DNA of 64,000 nucleotides from Bacillota bacterium (GTDB taxonomy: Bacteria; Bacillota; Sulfobacillia; Sulfobacillales; Sulfobacillaceae), in contig JAJYHT010000035.1 of assembly GCA_021784595.1 (NCBI GenBank), positions 37,651 to 101,650 of the forward strand, written 5' to 3'. Each line of letters opens with the position of its first letter. Positions within the stretch are counted from its first letter, which is position 1. A program made the position numbers and the translations under genes. The notes under the pieces are model-generated. The model was not told the DNA's origin and did not search any database. It saw only the letters and a program-made list of their open reading frames with translations. This document shows, piece by piece, positions 36,567 to 46,213 of the stretch.

Positions 36567-36988
36567 GGTAAAATTTCCTCGCGGGCAATAATCGTGCTTT
36601 CCGATACGAATGCCTCTTCTTGATGTTGGTTGGAGCCCTTCGTCTCTACGGTCAAAAACGTGAGCGGACCGCGTGATTTGACGTCTATGAGGGTACTAAC
36701 TACGGTAATGACATCATGGGCCACCACCGGCACCCCGTAGCGAAAAGACTGCTCCCCATGGATGAGGCCCGCATCGGGCAACGCCAATCCAGGAATGAGA
36801 GCCCCATTCAACGTGATAACGAATGTGGGCGGGGCGACAACATCCCGATAACCAGCCGCTTGTGCGGCTACAGTATCGTAAAATGGAGCGTAAGTTAATC
36901 CCAATGCCTGTGCAAACCGTCGAATTGCCCCGACTTCAATATCGTGGGAGAGGGGGGATGATGTTGCGCCTACGGGAGGAATCTCCAT
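36563..36988 (-). CDS. MaoC-like dehydratase partner subunit, HadA type
   Basis: 141 residues of the N-terminal FAS1 dehydratase-like hot-dog type: an EVGAIRRFAQALG helix, VVAPPTFVITL, then LIHGEQSFRYGVPVVAHD. It lacks the catalytic Asp-His pair seen in its partner, as expected for HadA/HadC-type scaffolding subunits of heterodimeric hydratases. First gene of the two-gene unit. Confidence 0.85.
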   Translation of the reverse strand: MEIPPVGATSSPLSHDIEVGAIRRFAQALGLTYAPFYDTVAAQAAGYRDVVAPPTFVITLNGALIPGLALPDAGLIHGEQSFRYGVPVVAHDVITVVSTLIDVKSRGPLTFLTVETKGSNQHQEEAFVSESTIIAREEILP

Positions 36989-37077
36989 GCTTAACCTCAG
37001 CCTCCAGCCTGTGTGTTTTCATCTGGCATTGTATAATAGTTTGACAATACTTGACAATGGACGGAGGTCTTTTAACG

Positions 37078-37260
37078 ATGGATGTAGACCACGAAATACA
37101 ACGCGTGGTGGATGCCTGGACTGGCATCATCCTCAACCAGGCGAACATCGCAGAGCGGATTGGGATACCACTGGTTTTGAAAATGTTAACTCCGCGTCCC
37201 CTGAATCCGCATCCACCGCATGGATGGACAGGTCATGCCGAATCCGAGGACATAAAATAA
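37078..37260 (+). CDS. Small amidase-partner protein, GatC/AtzG-like by context
   Basis: 60 residues from ATG 37078 with GGAGG upstream. One amphipathic helical segment (HEIQRVVDAWTGIILNQANI) precedes a basic/Pro-His tail. Its TAA shares bases with the amidase ATG (TAATG), so the two are translationally coupled. Small helical partners (GatC, AtzG) accompany amidase-signature enzymes in the same way; the sequence alone does not prove membership. A TATAAT at 37032-37037 may start the unit. Confidence 0.6.
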   Translation: MDVDHEIQRVVDAWTGIILNQANIAERIGIPLVLKMLTPRPLNPHPPHGWTGHAESEDIK

Positions 37261-38576
37261 TGGGGCAAATTCTGAACCTTCATCAGGCCTACTTAACTGG
37301 CGTGACCACACCAGAACTTATGATCGATAAGGCGATATCTCGCGTTGAAGAACGAAATAGTGAACTGCATGCTTTTGCTTCCCTGGATTATGAAAAAGCG
37401 CGTAGCGAGGCTGCTCAGGCCTCTGACCGGTATCGCGCCGGCAATTCACGAGGCGTGCTGGACGGCGTGGTAGTGGGGCTCAAAGATCTTTTTGAAACGG
37501 CGGGCATCCCCACCACGGCAGGCTCACGAATTCTTCTCGATTACGTTCCAACCCACGATGCCGACGTCGTGAAATTATTGCATCACGCCGGTGCCAATAC
37601 CTATTTGGGAAAATTGAATCTGCATGAGTTTGCCTATAGCCCTACAGGCACCTCATCCCAGTTTGGGGCGATGAAAAATCCACACGACCCGAAAAAAATG
37701 GCGGGCGGATCCAGTGGCGGTTCGGCGATTGCAGTCGCCACCGGCATGACCGCAGCCGCCTTGGGAACCGATACCGGCGGCTCGGTGAGAATACCGGCGG
37801 CCTTTTGCGGTGTATACGGCCTAAAACCCTCCTATGGCCGCATTAGTGCGCGGGGGGTTATTCCGCTATCATGGACTTTGGATCATGTGGGACCAATCGC
37901 TAGTGACCTCGACGACTTGGAAATCCTTTGGCACACCTTAAGCCAAAAGCCTGAAAAAGAGGGGACCCTACCAGACACGCGGCAAATATTGTGGGGGACT
38001 CATGAGATCTGGGACACGATGGACCCTGCGGTCACAACACGTTTTGGGCAGGCTATGAAGCAAATAGAGGAGCGTCTTGAGGTGAGCCTACGGCAATCTC
38101 GATTGCCGCGAATTGACGAAGTGGGAGCGAGCCAACAGGTGATCATTGGTGCTGAAGCGGCCAATTATCATTGGGCGTGGTTGGCCTCTCGTCCTGATGA
38201 CTACCAAGAAGATGTGCGTGAACGATTAACATCCAGAGCTGGTTACTTGGCCGTTCAGTATATTGAAGCATTGCGGCGGCGCCAAGAGCTGATCGATTTT
38301 TACGACAATCACGTGTTTGACCACTATGATTTCATCATGACCCCTACCGTTCCCATTTCCCCTCCCTCGTTGGATACCGTCGTGGTCAATGGAATGGATG
38401 TACGACAAGTCTTAACGGGATGGACGTCTCCATTCAACCTTTTAGGGTTGCCAGCGCTAACTATTCCCTTACCGCCCGCCGCCCAAGGCATTGGCTTGCA
38501 AATTGTTGGACCACGCTTTGGGGAAAACGGTTTAATAGCCTTCGCGCATAGTGTCGACGCTACACTACAGTCATAA
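37260..38576 (+). CDS. Amidase-signature hydrolase
   Basis: 438 residues. The Ser-cisSer-Lys triad is visible: Lys in GVVVGLKDLF, then the signature MAGGSSGGSAIAVA and TDTGGSVRIPAAFCG. The C-terminus ends in the usual LPALTIPL segment. The family contains GatA, AtzE-type biuret hydrolases and general acylamidases. Without GatB nearby and with a small coupled partner, a metabolic amidase is likelier than tRNA amidation. ATG 37260, not the far longer open frame starting at 36987. Confidence 0.9.
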   Translation: MGQILNLHQAYLTGVTTPELMIDKAISRVEERNSELHAFASLDYEKARSEAAQASDRYRAGNSRGVLDGVVVGLKDLFETAGIPTTAGSRILLDYVPTHDADVVKLLHHAGANTYLGKLNLHEFAYSPTGTSSQFGAMKNPHDPKKMAGGSSGGSAIAVATGMTAAALGTDTGGSVRIPAAFCGVYGLKPSYGRISARGVIPLSWTLDHVGPIASDLDDLEILWHTLSQKPEKEGTLPDTRQILWGTHEIWDTMDPAVTTRFGQAMKQIEERLEVSLRQSRLPRIDEVGASQQVIIGAEAANYHWAWLASRPDDYQEDVRERLTSRAGYLAVQYIEALRRRQELIDFYDNHVFDHYDFIMTPTVPISPPSLDTVVVNGMDVRQVLTGWTSPFNLLGLPALTIPLPPAAQGIGLQIVGPRFGENGLIAFAHSVDATLQS

Positions 38577-38594
38577 TTATCGAAAGTTTGCTTC

Positions 38595-39743
38595 ATGCTA
38601 GTAGATATGAAGTGGCGACATTGGCGGCTCCTGACTGCATGGCGGTTTATCCGGTGGACCACAACGCTTCAAGTAATTAAAACCGGATTGGCATCGGGCT
38701 TGGCATGGGCGTTGGCACACAGTTTATTGAACAGCCAACGCCCATATTTCGCACCGCTGGCTGCCATCCTGTCCCTGCAAGTGACGGTGAAAGAATCCGT
38801 GTTCCGAGGTCTGCAGCGGGTGGTGGGAGTAGTGGCAGGGATTTTAGTGGCTCTTGTGGCGGTGCATTTCCTAGGGATTTCCGCCTGGAGCATCGGACTT
38901 TTGGTGTTGTTGGCAATGGGCATCGCGACTCGCTTGCAATTAGGCACCCAAGGAATTCCCCAAGTGGCCATCAGTGCGTTGCTGGTTATGACCATCGGAG
39001 CGAGCGTGCCAGGATATGCTCTGGCGCGCGTATTGGATACTATTTTAGGCGCAATGGTGGCGATTGTGGTCAATGCTCTAGTAATTCCTCCGGATTTTAC
39101 CGACGCTGCCGAGCAAGCGCTGACCAGTCTCGCCGACTCAGTGAGCGCAGTGCTGGCAGGCATTCGCGATGACTTGGCCGACGGTTTGAATCCCACCGAG
39201 GCAAATCAGCATCTAGATCGGGCCCGCGAGGTGGATCGAGCTCTCTCCCAGGCGCGCCACGCAATTCGTCAAGCCGAAGACGGATTGCAATGGAACTATT
39301 TAGTACGCCATAGGAAGACCCGGCTTAAACGGTTGCGCCAAGCCATCATGGTGCTGGACCACTGCGTTAGTCAGGTGCGCGGCATCGCACGCACTTTGTT
39401 CGTGACGCTGAACCGTGACGTCACTTCGCCTTACGGCGCCTTTTTACCGCCCATTGCTGAAGAAATGATCAGCGTCTTTGATGTCATGGGAAACGCATTA
39501 GGAGCCTATGCCGAACTAATCCGAGGTCAGGACCAAACCGCTGCTGTAAAACTGGACGCCTTGTTAAATTCTGCCCGCTGCCACCGACAACAATTGATTG
39601 AAACCGCAGCCAGCCTATTGCTCCATCTTGACGCCGGCCGGTTTTTAGACATCGCTGCCGTGGTTTCGGACTTAGAAAAAATGAGCGAAGACCTCAACGT
39701 CTCCGCCCATCTTCTGGTGCCATTGGTTGCAGTAGGAACTTAG
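38595..39743 (+). CDS. FUSC/aromatic acid exporter family protein
   Basis: 382 residues: about six N-terminal membrane helices containing the typical PYFAPLAAILSLQVTVKES stretch, then a long cytoplasmic helical domain with heptads (about residues 190-370). Relatives (ArAE, FUSC, YgaE-like) export aromatic carboxylic acids or protect against them. Weak ribosome binding site; ATG 38607 is an alternative. Overlaps the convergent ppa stop by 4 nt. Confidence 0.8.
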   Translation: MLVDMKWRHWRLLTAWRFIRWTTTLQVIKTGLASGLAWALAHSLLNSQRPYFAPLAAILSLQVTVKESVFRGLQRVVGVVAGILVALVAVHFLGISAWSIGLLVLLAMGIATRLQLGTQGIPQVAISALLVMTIGASVPGYALARVLDTILGAMVAIVVNALVIPPDFTDAAEQALTSLADSVSAVLAGIRDDLADGLNPTEANQHLDRAREVDRALSQARHAIRQAEDGLQWNYLVRHRKTRLKRLRQAIMVLDHCVSQVRGIARTLFVTLNRDVTSPYGAFLPPIAEEMISVFDVMGNALGAYAELIRGQDQTAAVKLDALLNSARCHRQQLIETAASLLLHLDAGRFLDIAAVVSDLEKMSEDLNVSAHLLVPLVAVGT

Positions 39744-40219
39744 TGCGGTGTAAAACGAGCGATGCTGTCAGCCAAAACTTGTTCTCCCACATCTTTTGCC
39801 TGCCAACCACCAATAGTGACTGCCTTGTCTTCCAACTGTTTATAGGTGGCAAAAAAATGTGCGATCTCTTTTAACGTGTGGGCATTGACATCATCTAGAT
39901 TTTCAATGTGACGAAAACGCGGATCGTCAACGGCCACTGCCAAAATCTTGTTGTCGACACCCTTGTCGTCAGTCATTTCCAAAAGTCCCACAATCTTTGC
40001 CCGTATCACACAACCGGGGAAGGTGGGAAAACTGGTCAAGACCATCACATCAATGGGATCGCCATCTTCACTCAAAGTGTCTTCAACGAAACCGTACTCT
40101 ACTGGATAATGAAACGGCGAGTGCAGCACACGATCGAGTCGAATGCGGCCCGTTTCATGATCAACTTCGTATTTGTTTTGGCTACCTTGCGGAATTTCGA
40201 TTGTGACATCCACTTCCAT
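39740..40219 (-). CDS. ppa: Inorganic pyrophosphatase (family I)
   Basis: 159 residues. It hydrolyses PPi to phosphate and drives biosynthetic reactions. Seen: EIPQGSQNKYEVDHETG, the metal-binding signature EDGDPIDVMVL (normally D-G-D-P-x-D), and DDPRFRHIENLDDV. ATG 40219 follows AAAAAGGAGAG. Confidence 0.95.
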   Translation of the reverse strand: MEVDVTIEIPQGSQNKYEVDHETGRIRLDRVLHSPFHYPVEYGFVEDTLSEDGDPIDVMVLTSFPTFPGCVIRAKIVGLLEMTDDKGVDNKILAVAVDDPRFRHIENLDDVNAHTLKEIAHFFATYKQLEDKAVTIGGWQAKDVGEQVLADSIARFTPH

Positions 40220-40344
40220 CCTAAAGGTCTCTCCTTTTTCAATCGTCTTGGAATATTGTGGCCGATGGCCACAAGAAAATCAATCCTACCGTTGACCTGG
40301 CATCTCGGGTATGGCAGTATGGTCCATTGAGGTCGAATCACATA

Positions 40345-41556
40345 ATGGAACAATTACGCGCAGAACCGCTCAACACTCCAACCAAGCGCCTGTTATGGAC
40401 TTACGGCGGATCCAACGTCGCCAGCGCTTTAGCGTCAACTTTTGTCAACCTATTTGTCTTTGTGGTGTCAGGACAGTTAAGGGCATTGGCCATTTTCAAC
40501 GGAGCCTACTTCTTATCCCTCACCTTTGTTTTTTATGGCGTAGCATGGTTGTTCAAACGCCGAACCCCCCTCTATTCATATCAGTGGGGACTGGTATTGA
40601 CCACGCTTTTTTACACCACTCTATTAGCCCTTCTATCGCGGGCATCCCATTATATTGTCTGGTTGGGCCTGTTTTATGGCCTAGCGCAGGGGGTTTTTTG
40701 GTTTGGAGTGAATTTAATGACCTTCGATACAGTACCAGCGCGGCAGCGTATTCGGTTTTACGGGGTAAGCTCTGCTTTAGGCAGCGTCACCGGGATTTTA
40801 GGACCGCTCGCCGGAGGCGCATTAGTCAGTCTGGTGCCAGGGTTGGCGGGATATGTCCTTTTGTTTGCCCTCACAGCGGTGGTGTATGGCGCCACATTGC
40901 TGTTAAGCTTAAAAGTGCTCCCCGGGCCTCCTTTGGGAGCTATTCCGTTAGGCTACAGCTTGATGTTGCCGTGGCGCAATCGACTGTGGAACCAAACCTT
41001 TTGGTCGCTGGTCATTCGCGGAACTCGCGAAGGGATTACCGGTTTGGCAGGCGTTTTTTTGGTTTACATAGCCACCCATCAACCATGGGCCGTAGGGCTA
41101 TATGGCGGAGTCACCGCATTAGTGCGGACCGGCACCTCCCTGTGGGTCCCGCGCTGGGTGACTCCGGCCCGCCGGGTTCACGCGCTATGGATAGGAACAC
41201 TAGGGATGACAGCGGCCGCTCTGATTTTACTTATCCACACCACGTGGCCCTATGTATTTTCCTATGGGGTTCTGACCGGATTAACCATGCCGTGGTACAT
41301 GATCCCTAATGCAGCCATCCCGCTCGATGTTATGGACCAAGACCCTGACATCGCAAGGCACCGAGTCGCATTCACCCTCAGTCGGGAAATTGGACTCAAT
41401 GTGGGCAGGCTGCTAAGCATTGCTTTGTTGGGTGTACTCTACGCAATGGATCAAAGCAGCCTCGTACTGGTGGCCCTATTGGTGGCCACATCACTAGGAC
41501 AGGCAGCAGTCGCCGAGTTGGCCCGTAAAATTTGGAGGGCTGTGCGCACAGGCTGA
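40345..41556 (+). CDS. MFS transporter
   Basis: About 403 residues with 12 predicted helices. The loop RQRIRFYGVSSALGSVTGILG fits the MFS motif between helices 4 and 5. No substrate signature. The open frame extends to 40258, but ATG 40345 is the first start with a plausible GAGGT site. Closest in style to uncharacterised YqgE/YfkF-like permeases. Confidence 0.82.
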   Translation: MEQLRAEPLNTPTKRLLWTYGGSNVASALASTFVNLFVFVVSGQLRALAIFNGAYFLSLTFVFYGVAWLFKRRTPLYSYQWGLVLTTLFYTTLLALLSRASHYIVWLGLFYGLAQGVFWFGVNLMTFDTVPARQRIRFYGVSSALGSVTGILGPLAGGALVSLVPGLAGYVLLFALTAVVYGATLLLSLKVLPGPPLGAIPLGYSLMLPWRNRLWNQTFWSLVIRGTREGITGLAGVFLVYIATHQPWAVGLYGGVTALVRTGTSLWVPRWVTPARRVHALWIGTLGMTAAALILLIHTTWPYVFSYGVLTGLTMPWYMIPNAAIPLDVMDQDPDIARHRVAFTLSREIGLNVGRLLSIALLGVLYAMDQSSLVLVALLVATSLGQAAVAELARKIWRAVRTG

Positions 41557-41611
41557 TCTTTGCCATGGGCACACCGTGTTGGGTAAGATAGGCAGGAAGG
41601 GGGACAACCCT

Positions 41612-42832
41612 ATGCAGCGACGATGGGCCAATGTAGCGCTTGTGTTAGCCTTGTTGCTTTTTGTAGGATCGCTATGGTTCCGCCACGACTTGGCGGGTCA
41701 ATATGTGGAATCTATGGCCTTGGCCGGATTAGCCGGAGGCATTGCCGATTGGTACGCGGTGACCGCGCTCTTTCGCCATCCTTTGGGGTTGAAATGGCTA
41801 CCCCACACATCCATTATCTCGGCGAATCGCGATCGCATCATTGACGCGATCGCGACCTTGGTAGAGCAAGAATTGCTATCAGTGTCCTTTATTGAAGCCA
41901 ATATTGAAAAATTGAAAATAGGAACCCAGGTCATCCGAATGCTGCGGGCCGAAACCTCAGGCATCGACCACCTGGTGCGAGATCTAGGAACCGAACTGCT
42001 CGATATTCTGCCGCTTGAACAACTGGCCCATATGCTCTCCCAATTTGCCGAATCCAAGTCTGATGAACTGGTCATATCCGATTATCTGGTCAATATTTTG
42101 AGATGGCTGATCCAAAGCGGCAATGACAAGAGTTTATTTCGCTTCCTAGCCAAGCATGTCATTTTAGTGCTCAATAGTGTGGAGTTTACCGACGATATGG
42201 AGGCTCGCCTGAAGACTATGTTGGAAAACTACACCAAAACCACAACACAAAAACTGGTGCTTGGCCTTTTAGAATCCTTAGGCACGGTGGACTATCAGGA
42301 CCTAAGCCGTACGGTCAAGGAACAGTTAATCAATTGGCTGGAATCCGACAAAGCCTTGGAGCAATTTGAGTTTGCCTTGGTGCGCATTATGATTACACTG
42401 CGTGACGATGACAGTTTACGCCAACGCATTGAGAACGTAAAACAGGAGGCGGTCGTGCAAATCCCGTGGCAACGCCTAGTAGATAGGGGAGTCAACCAGT
42501 TGCGCACTACGCTCAATCAGCCAGGGTTTGGAGCCGGTGTAGGCGCATTTAGACGGGAAGTGGCCCAAATGTTGGAAAATAATCCTGAACATCAACTGGT
42601 GTTAGAATCCATAGTTAAACGGTCTACAGTGCGTCTAGTGCACCGCTACCACCCCGTGATTGGAAAACTGGTTCGGGATAATCTCAGTCAAATGGATGAA
42701 AGAGAATGGATTGACAAACTCGAGTGGTATGTTGGCCGGGATCTGCAGTGGATTCGAGTCAACGGGGCATTAGTTGGAGGATTAGTTGGATTAACCTTGG
42801 CGATTTTGATGCATACGGTGCTGCATTTTTAA
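41612..42832 (+). CDS. DUF445 membrane-associated protein
   Basis: 406 residues: one N-terminal membrane helix, the DUF445 hallmark LAGGIADWYAVTALFRHPLG, a long helical middle region and a C-terminal membrane helix (GALVGGLVGLTLAILMHTVL). Both termini are membrane anchors with a large cytoplasmic or periplasmic stalk between them. Function unknown in all species. ATG 41612 follows AAGGGGG. Confidence 0.9.
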   Translation: MQRRWANVALVLALLLFVGSLWFRHDLAGQYVESMALAGLAGGIADWYAVTALFRHPLGLKWLPHTSIISANRDRIIDAIATLVEQELLSVSFIEANIEKLKIGTQVIRMLRAETSGIDHLVRDLGTELLDILPLEQLAHMLSQFAESKSDELVISDYLVNILRWLIQSGNDKSLFRFLAKHVILVLNSVEFTDDMEARLKTMLENYTKTTTQKLVLGLLESLGTVDYQDLSRTVKEQLINWLESDKALEQFEFALVRIMITLRDDDSLRQRIENVKQEAVVQIPWQRLVDRGVNQLRTTLNQPGFGAGVGAFRREVAQMLENNPEHQLVLESIVKRSTVRLVHRYHPVIGKLVRDNLSQMDEREWIDKLEWYVGRDLQWIRVNGALVGGLVGLTLAILMHTVLHF

Positions 42833-42839
42833 GCGAGGG

Positions 42840-43661
42840 CTACCGAATCCGAATCCATGCGTTGATTTCTGCTCCCAAGAGCAGGGCCCACCCCAAAAGA
42901 TAGAGGTACAGCATCAAAATCATCACAGCGCCTAAACTTCCGTAGAGACGGTTATACGAAGAAAAGTGGGATGCGTAATAGGAAAAGCCGATAGAAATCA
43001 AGACAAATACTATGACCGCAACAATTCCCCCCCACGACCAAAAAGTGAAAACTTGGGGTTGGTCAGGCAACACCGAATAAATTATGGCCAAAATCGATAA
43101 AAATCCCGCTAACACCAGAATCCAGCGAATGACCAGCACTACCCATCCTGCCGCATGAATTCCCATTGCCCAAAGCAGGGCCCATTGCAGCACGTGAACA
43201 CCGGACACCGTGACCACTACAAGCACTAATAACGCTAGACCAATGCCTAGTCCGAGAATAATGGACAAGAGATAGGTCTTCCAATATTTGCGGCGCCACG
43301 GATAGGGGAGTTCATAAGCATGATTCATGGCATCTATCAGCTGGCGAAACGCCCCGGACATCGCCCACAGGAATCCCAAAGCCCCAACCGACAGCAACGC
43401 AGGATTTTTATGATAGACTATTGCACTCACGGTCCGAAACACCAGCCGCATTACGGGAGTAGGTATGATGGCTCCGAGGGGCCCCTGTCCAATCGTGTTT
43501 AGGGGAGGAAGATGCAAAAACCCTAAAAGAGCGGTTAAGAACAGCATCAAAGGAAACAGTGCAAATAGAAAATTATAGGCTAGGGCTGCCGCATACGAAC
43601 TCACGTCATTTCTGGCAATGCGCATCGCCAGTTGTCGGCCCGAGATAATCCACGCTTTCAT
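42840..43661 (-). CDS. YihY/BrkB family inner membrane protein
   Basis: 273 residues with six helices. The family stretch DVSSYAAALAYNFLFALFPLMLF appears at the N-terminus (long run abbreviated: DVSSYAAALAYNFLF), and NRLYGSLGAVMILMLYLY near the C-terminus. The frame stays open to 44072 but is not coding there, since it runs antisense to the TauE gene. ATG 43661 follows GAGAGGAAG. Not an RNase despite the old RNase BN label. Confidence 0.88.
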   Translation of the reverse strand: MKAWIISGRQLAMRIARNDVSSYAAALAYNFLFALFPLMLFLTALLGFLHLPPLNTIGQGPLGAIIPTPVMRLVFRTVSAIVYHKNPALLSVGALGFLWAMSGAFRQLIDAMNHAYELPYPWRRKYWKTYLLSIILGLGIGLALLVLVVVTVSGVHVLQWALLWAMGIHAAGWVVLVIRWILVLAGFLSILAIIYSVLPDQPQVFTFWSWGGIVAVIVFVLISIGFSYYASHFSSYNRLYGSLGAVMILMLYLYLLGWALLLGAEINAWIRIR

Positions 43662-43776
43662 AAAACACTTCCTCTCGATTTCTTGGCAACTCATCTTACT
43701 GTGATTTTGCCACATGTTTCTCCCGGGTCTAAGCCATATTACTGATATGCTCGGTTTTTTCGAAGGGGGGGCCTCA

Positions 43777-44559
43777 ATGCCGACTTTAACCATGAACCAG
43801 AATCTTTTAGCGATTGGTTCCGGGTTTTTTATTGGAGTGCTCCTCTCGTTGGCGGGCGGCGGCGGATCGGCTTTGGCCATCCCCGTCATGATGTATGTGA
43901 TCGGTGTCAAAAATCCACGTATTGCAATGGGCACCACCATCGTGGCTATCGCATTGACGGCGTTGGTGGGCGCCGTTCCCCATACCATACGCAAATCCAT
44001 TAAGTGGTCCACCGCGCTGTCCTTTACCATGCCCGCACTCGTTGGATTGACCGCCGGGCGTAATGTCGCCACCTATTTGCCCCAACACCTCGCACTCGTT
44101 CTGTTAGGTTGTTTGATGCTGTTCAACGCGTCGATCATGATAAGCATACCTGTTCGACGACAACAGACAAACCCCGGACCGCGTCAGACCTCATCCGCCA
44201 TCATGCCCCTGGGTTTTCTTGTGGGGATTATGGCTGGCATTTTCGGAATCGGTGGAGGATTTTTGGTCTTGCCGACGATGGTCATAACAGGCGTGCCCTT
44301 GGCTGCTGCCGTAGGCAGTTCGTTAGTTTCAGTGGGCTCACTTGGACTTGCTAATGCCATTCCATATGCCCTAAGGAACAATATCGATTGGAGAATAGTA
44401 GCGGAATATGTCGCGGCTGGTGCTCTAGCCAGTGCAAGCCTAGCCAAGTGGGCTCCTAGACTAACCCGTGGCCGAAAATTGATCAAGATGCTGGCAGTTA
44501 TTTTAGTTTTGGCGTCATTGTATATGATTGGCATCAATGTCCATGATCTTTACACCTAA
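43777..44559 (+). CDS. TauE/SafE family sulfite/anion exporter
   Basis: 260 residues, eight helices in two repeats: GFFIGVLLSLAGGGGSALA at the first and GIMAGIFGIGGGFLVLP at the second, the family glycine motifs. Members export sulfite, sulfonates or related C2 anions. ATG 43777 follows GGGGGGG. In a sulfur-oxidising host it could relieve sulfite stress (inference). The HesB-like gene follows 41 bp later. Confidence 0.88.
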   Translation: MPTLTMNQNLLAIGSGFFIGVLLSLAGGGGSALAIPVMMYVIGVKNPRIAMGTTIVAIALTALVGAVPHTIRKSIKWSTALSFTMPALVGLTAGRNVATYLPQHLALVLLGCLMLFNASIMISIPVRRQQTNPGPRQTSSAIMPLGFLVGIMAGIFGIGGGFLVLPTMVITGVPLAAAVGSSLVSVGSLGLANAIPYALRNNIDWRIVAEYVAAGALASASLAKWAPRLTRGRKLIKMLAVILVLASLYMIGINVHDLYT

Positions 44560-44600
44560 AGGATTGCCGACTATGATTAAAATAGGGAGGGGTGATAAGA

Positions 44601-44921
44601 ATGGAGATTGCAGTAACGGTGACGCCAGAGGCTGAACAAGCCTTCTCTCAGCTCAAGGAAGAGAAAAAGGCGGACTTCGTTCGCGTGGCAGCAGCCCAAT
44701 CGTGCGGATGCGGCAATGTAGGATACCGCATGTTTTGGGAAGACTCACGAAGTGACCAAGACCTCGCCCTGGAATATGGCGGCCTGACACTCGTAATCGA
44801 TCCAGACAGCCAACCGCACATTGCTGGTTGCGTCATTGACTACAAGGCAGAACCGATGCGAGAGGGCTTTGTCATATCCAACCCAAACGCCGGCGGCGGT
44901 TGTGGATGCGGTGGGCACTAA
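44601..44921 (+). CDS. HesB/IscA-like iron-sulfur carrier family protein
   Basis: 106 residues in the A-type carrier fold: VTVTPEAEQAFSQL, then a CGCG motif in AAQSCGCGNVGYRM, LVIDPDS, and a C-terminal GGGCGCGG. Cysteine spacing differs from canonical IscA (C-x60-CxC): there is a CxC early as well as the terminal CxC. It may carry Fe-S clusters or another metal. ATG 44601 after GGGAGGGG. Confidence 0.8.
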   Translation: MEIAVTVTPEAEQAFSQLKEEKKADFVRVAAAQSCGCGNVGYRMFWEDSRSDQDLALEYGGLTLVIDPDSQPHIAGCVIDYKAEPMREGFVISNPNAGGGCGCGGH

Positions 44922-44940
44922 ACCTCATCTCTCACATCGC

Positions 44941-44982
44941 AAATATGGGGCTCGCCAATAGGCGGTCCCCATATTCGATTTT
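44941..44982. terminator. Bidirectional intrinsic terminator
   Basis: AATATGGGG / CCCCATATT with an inner CGCC/GGCG stem; TTTT follows on the plus strand. It separates the HesB-like gene from the convergent PIG-V gene. Confidence 0.8.
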
Positions 44983-46213
44983 AAGCCACCCAATGGGCCG
45001 TCGCGAACAGCGAAACAAACAGTGCGCCCAGTGGCAGTCCCAGCCCAAAATACACCCAGCGGACCCATGGGCGCTCGCTCATAATGAGTCCCACACCGAT
45101 GAATACCGGAAATGATTCTAGAACCAGACGCGGCATGGACATCAGGGGCGTTCCGGCCGCGGGGTAGGACAACGGCACCATGAGAGCCAATACCATATAG
45201 CTCCACAAATAAAGGGGCATACGCTTCACCGTCACCACCGCGACCAATATCGCCACCACGGCGAACAAAAAATCGTAGGCGTTACTAGGACCCAAGGAAG
45301 GCATTCCGGTTTGAAACAACACGGATGGGTTTATGGCACCGCGCCATACATCGAATGCTTGGACCCATCCGGACCACAGCGTATTCCAAACCCAGTCAAA
45401 ATGGCGACCCCAGTTAGACTGGGCATGTTCAAACACTAACGGATCTCCAAATTTTGTTATCAAGAAGCCCATGTACGCGCCCAATCCAGCGACCGGCCAC
45501 AGCGCATGCAAAAAGCGTTTCCAATGCGGACGCTCATGCCGCCATAACAGAAGGAACAAAGGTGCAGCTAGCAAAATGCCGTACATGCTAACTAATGTGG
45601 TCAACGCCGCAAGGGGGCCAGCCACCCAGTAACGCTGTTTGCGTGCATAATATAATGCGCTGACGGCCAACGCCAAAAAAAGCGACTCCGAATAGACCGC
45701 ATTAGCGTAAAAAGCGGTGGGGAAGAATGCCATCGCTAACCCGGCGAACCAAGCCGCTCGCGGTCCAAATTCTTCTGCCGTCAGTTTCATTAAAAACCAC
45801 AGGGCTACCGAGAAGGCCAGCCCACTGGCCACCAATCCACCAATCACTCCGCCGCCTAAAATTCGCATGGCTAGGGGATACAACGGGAAAAAAGCGGTAG
45901 CTGTGGCGCGGCCCGCATATCCAAAATTGGCTATCGAATAGTACCATAAGCCATCCCAATGCACCCACATACCTAACACAGCACGGTAAACCAAACTGCC
46001 CGTAGGAGGCAATGTACCAGGTGGAGCCTCCACCCATGCATGCGGCAGATACAAGTAGGCCAAACTACCTACTTCCATAAAGAACAGCCGTGACAGCACG
46101 ATCAGCCAGACTACCGAACGAATGCGAATAGTGCTCGATGGCATAACTTTATGGGCTACGCCTGATGATGTTCGCACATTGGTTGTAGAGGGAGCATTAA
46201 TTTCCTTAGCCAT
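44981..46213 (-). CDS. PIG-V-like membrane mannosyltransferase
   Basis: 410 residues, GT-C fold with about ten helices. The hallmark WVHWDGLWYYSIANFGY (HWDGxWY) follows the first helix, then FFPLYPLAMRILGG and AVYSESLFLAL, all typical of the PIG-V/GPI mannosyltransferase 2 family as found in bacteria. It would use a lipid-linked mannose donor at the outer membrane face. ATG 46213 lies in CATGGCTAA, overlapping the upstream LCP-like stop, with AAGGAG. Confidence 0.8.
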   Translation of the reverse strand: MAKEINAPSTTNVRTSSGVAHKVMPSSTIRIRSVVWLIVLSRLFFMEVGSLAYLYLPHAWVEAPPGTLPPTGSLVYRAVLGMWVHWDGLWYYSIANFGYAGRATATAFFPLYPLAMRILGGGVIGGLVASGLAFSVALWFLMKLTAEEFGPRAAWFAGLAMAFFPTAFYANAVYSESLFLALAVSALYYARKQRYWVAGPLAALTTLVSMYGILLAAPLFLLLWRHERPHWKRFLHALWPVAGLGAYMGFLITKFGDPLVFEHAQSNWGRHFDWVWNTLWSGWVQAFDVWRGAINPSVLFQTGMPSLGPSNAYDFLFAVVAILVAVVTVKRMPLYLWSYMVLALMVPLSYPAAGTPLMSMPRLVLESFPVFIGVGLIMSERPWVRWVYFGLGLPLGALFVSLFATAHWVA

